Source of the DNA: an uncultured Spirochaetaceae bacterium
Lineage (GTDB): Bacteria; Spirochaetota; Spirochaetia; Treponematales; Treponemataceae
Length of the DNA stretch: 64,000 nt
NCBI GenBank assembly: GCA_902802305.1
Contig: CADCLG010000001.1
Coordinates: forward strand, 124,001-188,000
Direction: 5' to 3'
Every line of letters starts with the position of its first letter. Within the stretch, counting starts at the first letter, position 1. Under the pieces are notes generated by a model. That model ran no database searches. It worked only from the letters and a program-made list of their open reading frames with translations, and was not told where the DNA came from. Positions 61,655-64,000 of the stretch are shown here, in pieces. The translations under genes were made by a program, and so were the position numbers.

Positions 61655-62488
61655 TTACAGTTTGACTGAAACGCCTACGTCAAAAGGTGAAATATTTAGA
61701 GAAAGTCTTGAATTATTTTTTGCGCTCTTGGCGGTAATTGTATGCAAAAATGGAACCAGAAGACCGCAGGCAGTTCCAATTGCGGCTCCAGCAAGAACAT
61801 CTGTGCAGAAATGATTTCCGCTCATCATTCTGAGTATGCCGGTTGCAATTGCTATTGAATAAGTTCCTCCAGCAACTACAAATCTCCATGGAGAATCAGG
61901 AAAATACTTCCAGAAAACATAGCTGGTAAAGCTTGCCCCTAAAAATGCGTTGGTTGTATGTCCAGATGGAAAAGATTTGCACCAGTCGCCTTCATCAACC
62001 TTTTTCTGAGGATAACCGTCAAAATACATATAAGGACGAGGTCTGTCTACAAGGATTTTTGCAAGCTCCTTTATTCCGTATGACAGCAGAAAGGCTTCTA
62101 TATACATGGTTCCAATCGTAAACCATTCTTCCTTGTCAGCTGCAATAAAAACCAGCGGTGAAATCAGTTCAAGTCCGACAAATCCTGTTGCAATCAGATT
62201 AAGCGGCTTTGAATATGGTTTCATAAAGGTTCTGTCAAAGGCATTTACATCATTTTTATCTAGAAGATTTCCGTCAAAAACATTGTCATTCAGCTTGAGG
62301 ATTTTATCTGTAACAATATAAGTTCCCGTTAATCCTGCTCCAGTTCCCAGTAAAACTCCGTCCATAACCGGATTCAGCTTGAAAATATCCCCGCTTCCTG
62401 TACTGAAGAAATTAAAAATCTCCTTCCCGTGAATATTTGATAAAAATAAAACTGAAAATATGATAGATGCTAAGATTCTTTTCTTCAT
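61655..62488 (-). CDS. PAP2-family phosphatase, exported or membrane-bound
   Basis: This 277-residue protein has an N-terminal signal or anchor helix, several hydrophobic segments and the three PAP2 acid phosphatase motifs: KILVDRPRPY, SFPSGHTT and the GILRMMSGNHFCTDVLAG region with catalytic histidines in motifs 2 and 3. Members dephosphorylate lipid phosphates such as undecaprenyl pyrophosphate or lipid A. The start at 62488 is taken because AAGAGG precedes it; an ATG at 62515 would add nine residues. It is transcribed alone, divergent from citramalate synthase. Confidence 0.85.
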   Translation of the reverse strand: MKKRILASIIFSVLFLSNIHGKEIFNFFSTGSGDIFKLNPVMDGVLLGTGAGLTGTYIVTDKILKLNDNVFDGNLLDKNDVNAFDRTFMKPYSKPLNLIATGFVGLELISPLVFIAADKEEWFTIGTMYIEAFLLSYGIKELAKILVDRPRPYMYFDGYPQKKVDEGDWCKSFPSGHTTNAFLGASFTSYVFWKYFPDSPWRFVVAGGTYSIAIATGILRMMSGNHFCTDVLAGAAIGTACGLLVPFLHTITAKSAKNNSRLSLNISPFDVGVSVKL

Positions 62489-62588
62489 TTTCTTCCTCTT
62501 ATGATAGTTGGCCACGCAATTTAGCTCACCGCGTTTATTATAACAATTATTTATTATTTATGCATTACGATTTGTTCATCGTTTTATT

Positions 62589-62634
62589 CATTCTCAATTA
62601 TCCATTCTTAATTGTACATTGTGCATTGCTAATT
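62589..62634. repeat. Heptamer-period CATT/AATT tract D
   Basis: CATT or AATT occurs at 62589, 62596, 62603, 62610, 62617, 62624 and 62631, seven units at exact 7-bp steps, upstream of the citramalate synthase gene. The -35 box of that gene lies in the last units. Confidence 0.8.
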
Positions 62635-62654
62635 CTCTCTCGATATTATATTCT
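62626..62654 (+). promoter_or_regulatory. Promoter of the citramalate synthase gene, nearly leaderless
   Basis: TTGCTA (62626-62631), 17-bp spacer and TATTCT (62649-62654) end 9 bp before the ATG at 62664; no Shine-Dalgarno site is present. Confidence 0.5.
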
Positions 62655-62663
62655 TACTATAGA

Positions 62664-64000
62664 ATGAAAAAGATTGAAATACTTGATTCGACATTACGCG
62701 ATGGTGCTCAAGGCGAAGGAATAAGCTATTCCGTTCAGGATAAAATCCACATTTGCCGTACCTTAGATGAGCTTGGAATATCCTATATCGAAGCGGGAAA
62801 TCCCGGCAGTAACCCTAAGGATATGGAGTTTTTCCAGGAAATGAAAAAGGTTTCCCTCAAGAATGCAAAACTCTGTGCTTTTGGTGCGACCCGGCATAAA
62901 GAAATGAAATGTACAGAAGATACAAATCTTCAGAGTATTCTTGCAGCCGGAACCGAATACGTTGTCATTTTTGGCAAATCCTGGACCTTTCAAGTAACAG
63001 AAATCTTAAGGGTTTCTCTGGAAGAAAATCTAAAAATGATACAGGAAACCTGCGAGTTTTTGCATAATAATGGCCGCCATGTATTTTATGATGCAGAACA
63101 TTTTTTCACAGCATATTTTGATGACAAAGACTATGCTTTTAAAACTCTTCAGGCTGCAATTGATGGTGGTGCCGAAGTAATTTGTCTTTGCGAAACCAAA
63201 GGCGGCTTTATGATAGATGAATGTCGACAGGCTGTTGCTGATGTTGTAAAAAACTTTGGTGATAAAGTAAAAATCGGTATTCATACTCATAATGATTGCG
63301 GGCTTGCAGTTGCCAATTCCCTTGTTGCAGTTAGCCAGGGGGCAGTTCATGTACAGGGTGTTTTACTGGGATTTGGAGAAAGGACTGGAAACGCAAATCT
63401 TTCTACAATAATACCTGACTTGCAGTTGAAAATGGGATATGAATGTATTCCTTCACAGAACATGAAAAATCTGACTGCAATCTGTAATAAAATATCCGAA
63501 ATCACAAATGTAAGCATGAACTCTCAGTCACCCTTTGTTGGAAAAAGTGCCTTTGCCCACAAAGCAGGAATGCATATAGATGCAGTTTTAAAAAATCCTA
63601 TGGCTTATGAGCATATTCCACCTGAGACAGTCGGCAACTCCCGCGTATTCCTTATGAGCGAAGTTGCAGGTCGCAGTACGATTGTAGAAAAAATCCAGAA
63701 GTTTGCTCCTTCCTTAAAAAAGACAGATGAGCTTGTTGATAAAATTGTAAAAAAGATGAAGGAGCTTGAGTTTGAAGGCTATCAGTTTGAAGGCGCCGAC
63801 GGAAGCTTTGAATTGATGGTACGCAAGCAGCTGGGACAGTATCAGCCTTTCTTTAAGTTGCATTATTACCAGACAAATGGTTCAAATCCTCGTCCAGAAG
63901 AAGGCGTCTGCTGTTGCGCTCAAATAAAGGTTGAAGTTGACGGACAGATTGAAATTACTGCCGGTGAAGGTGATGGTCCTGTAAATGCCCTGGATATTGC
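62664..64000 (+). CDS. cimA: (R)-citramalate synthase, truncated by the window edge
   Basis: The first 445 codons of a longer gene. The protein belongs to the isopropylmalate/citramalate/homocitrate synthase family and, by its opening (DSTLRDGAQGEGISYSV) and the segment ETVGNSRVFLMSEVAGRSTI, to the citramalate branch, which condenses pyruvate and acetyl-CoA as the start of isoleucine synthesis from pyruvate. Metal-binding HTHND is present (IGIHTHNDCG). The usual CDTNGG segment reads CETKGG here. A LeuA-type regulatory domain begins after about residue 380. No Shine-Dalgarno site precedes the ATG. With ilvB at 26379 it would complete part of branched-chain amino-acid synthesis. Confidence 0.88.
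   Translation, partial: MKKIEILDSTLRDGAQGEGISYSVQDKIHICRTLDELGISYIEAGNPGSNPKDMEFFQEMKKVSLKNAKLCAFGATRHKEMKCTEDTNLQSILAAGTEYVVIFGKSWTFQVTEILRVSLEENLKMIQETCEFLHNNGRHVFYDAEHFFTAYFDDKDYAFKTLQAAIDGGAEVICLCETKGGFMIDECRQAVADVVKNFGDKVKIGIHTHNDCGLAVANSLVAVSQGAVHVQGVLLGFGERTGNANLSTIIPDLQLKMGYECIPSQNMKNLTAICNKISEITNVSMNSQSPFVGKSAFAHKAGMHIDAVLKNPMAYEHIPPETVGNSRVFLMSEVAGRSTIVEKIQKFAPSLKKTDELVDKIVKKMKELEFEGYQFEGADGSFELMVRKQLGQYQPFFKLHYYQTNGSNPRPEEGVCCCAQIKVEVDGQIEITAGEGDGPVNALDI

Overview
The window looks like a chromosomal segment of a saccharolytic, rumen-type Treponema (Spirochaetota). I infer this from protein families, not from a database search: a 1,718-residue spirochaete-type coiled-coil protein, a class I lysyl-tRNA synthetase, a GFM1-like spirochaetal EF-G, two BMP-family (TmpC/RfuA-like) ABC importers, a CarD-ispD-ispF cluster and an AT-rich, densely packed layout. 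No rRNA, tRNA or CRISPR array was seen.

Layout. 1-8.4 kb: a sugar-binding protein with a YesL-like membrane protein, glutamine synthetase, a MATE exporter, KDPG aldolase plus KDG kinase (the end of uronate/pectin breakdown) and a Cof-type phosphatase. 8.4-14.4 kb: a three-gene two-component operon, a frameshifted exported protein, and a PadR/HAAS/DUF4097 envelope-stress-like operon with an operator over its own promoter. 14.4-20.4 kb: a DEAD-box helicase, an intergenic region with two large structured repeat elements, an SNF-family symporter, then carD-ispD-ispF. 20.4-32.8 kb: the coiled-coil protein with a HAD phosphatase, acetolactate synthase, a RarA fusion protein, a lipoprotein and a small outer-membrane barrel. 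33-41.4 kb: folD-folE2, a four-helix-bundle gene set between heptamer repeats, miaB, a LapA-like protein, a SPOR protein, a BMP-type binding protein and a chemoreceptor. 41.5-47.5 kb: the matching ABC importer and class I LysRS. 47.5-52.2 kb: an accessory island with a serine recombinase, two copies of a long palindrome, a zinc/CFI-box protein, an ankyrin protein, gene remnants and a STAND-like ATPase behind phased repeats. 52.2-64 kb: a second BMP-family importer operon with GNAT and MarR genes, a membrane protein, a RecA-fold ATPase, EF-G with an apparent 3' frameshift, a PAP2 phosphatase and the start of citramalate synthase.

Four observations stand out. (1) Two roughly 190-bp nested-palindrome elements at 16628-17049 share short conserved cores but have different stem sequences that still pair, so structure appears to be conserved. 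(2) At least ten genes have a good sigma70-type -10 box 6-10 bp before the start codon and no Shine-Dalgarno sequence, which suggests widespread leaderless mRNA. (3) Four intergenic tracts carry AATT/CATT at exact 7-bp steps, two of them bracketing one small gene. (4) A 26-bp perfect palindrome and a near copy lie 135 bp apart directly after a serine recombinase gene.

All functional names are family-level inferences from motifs read by eye. Starts were chosen from Shine-Dalgarno sites, family alignment or promoter position.
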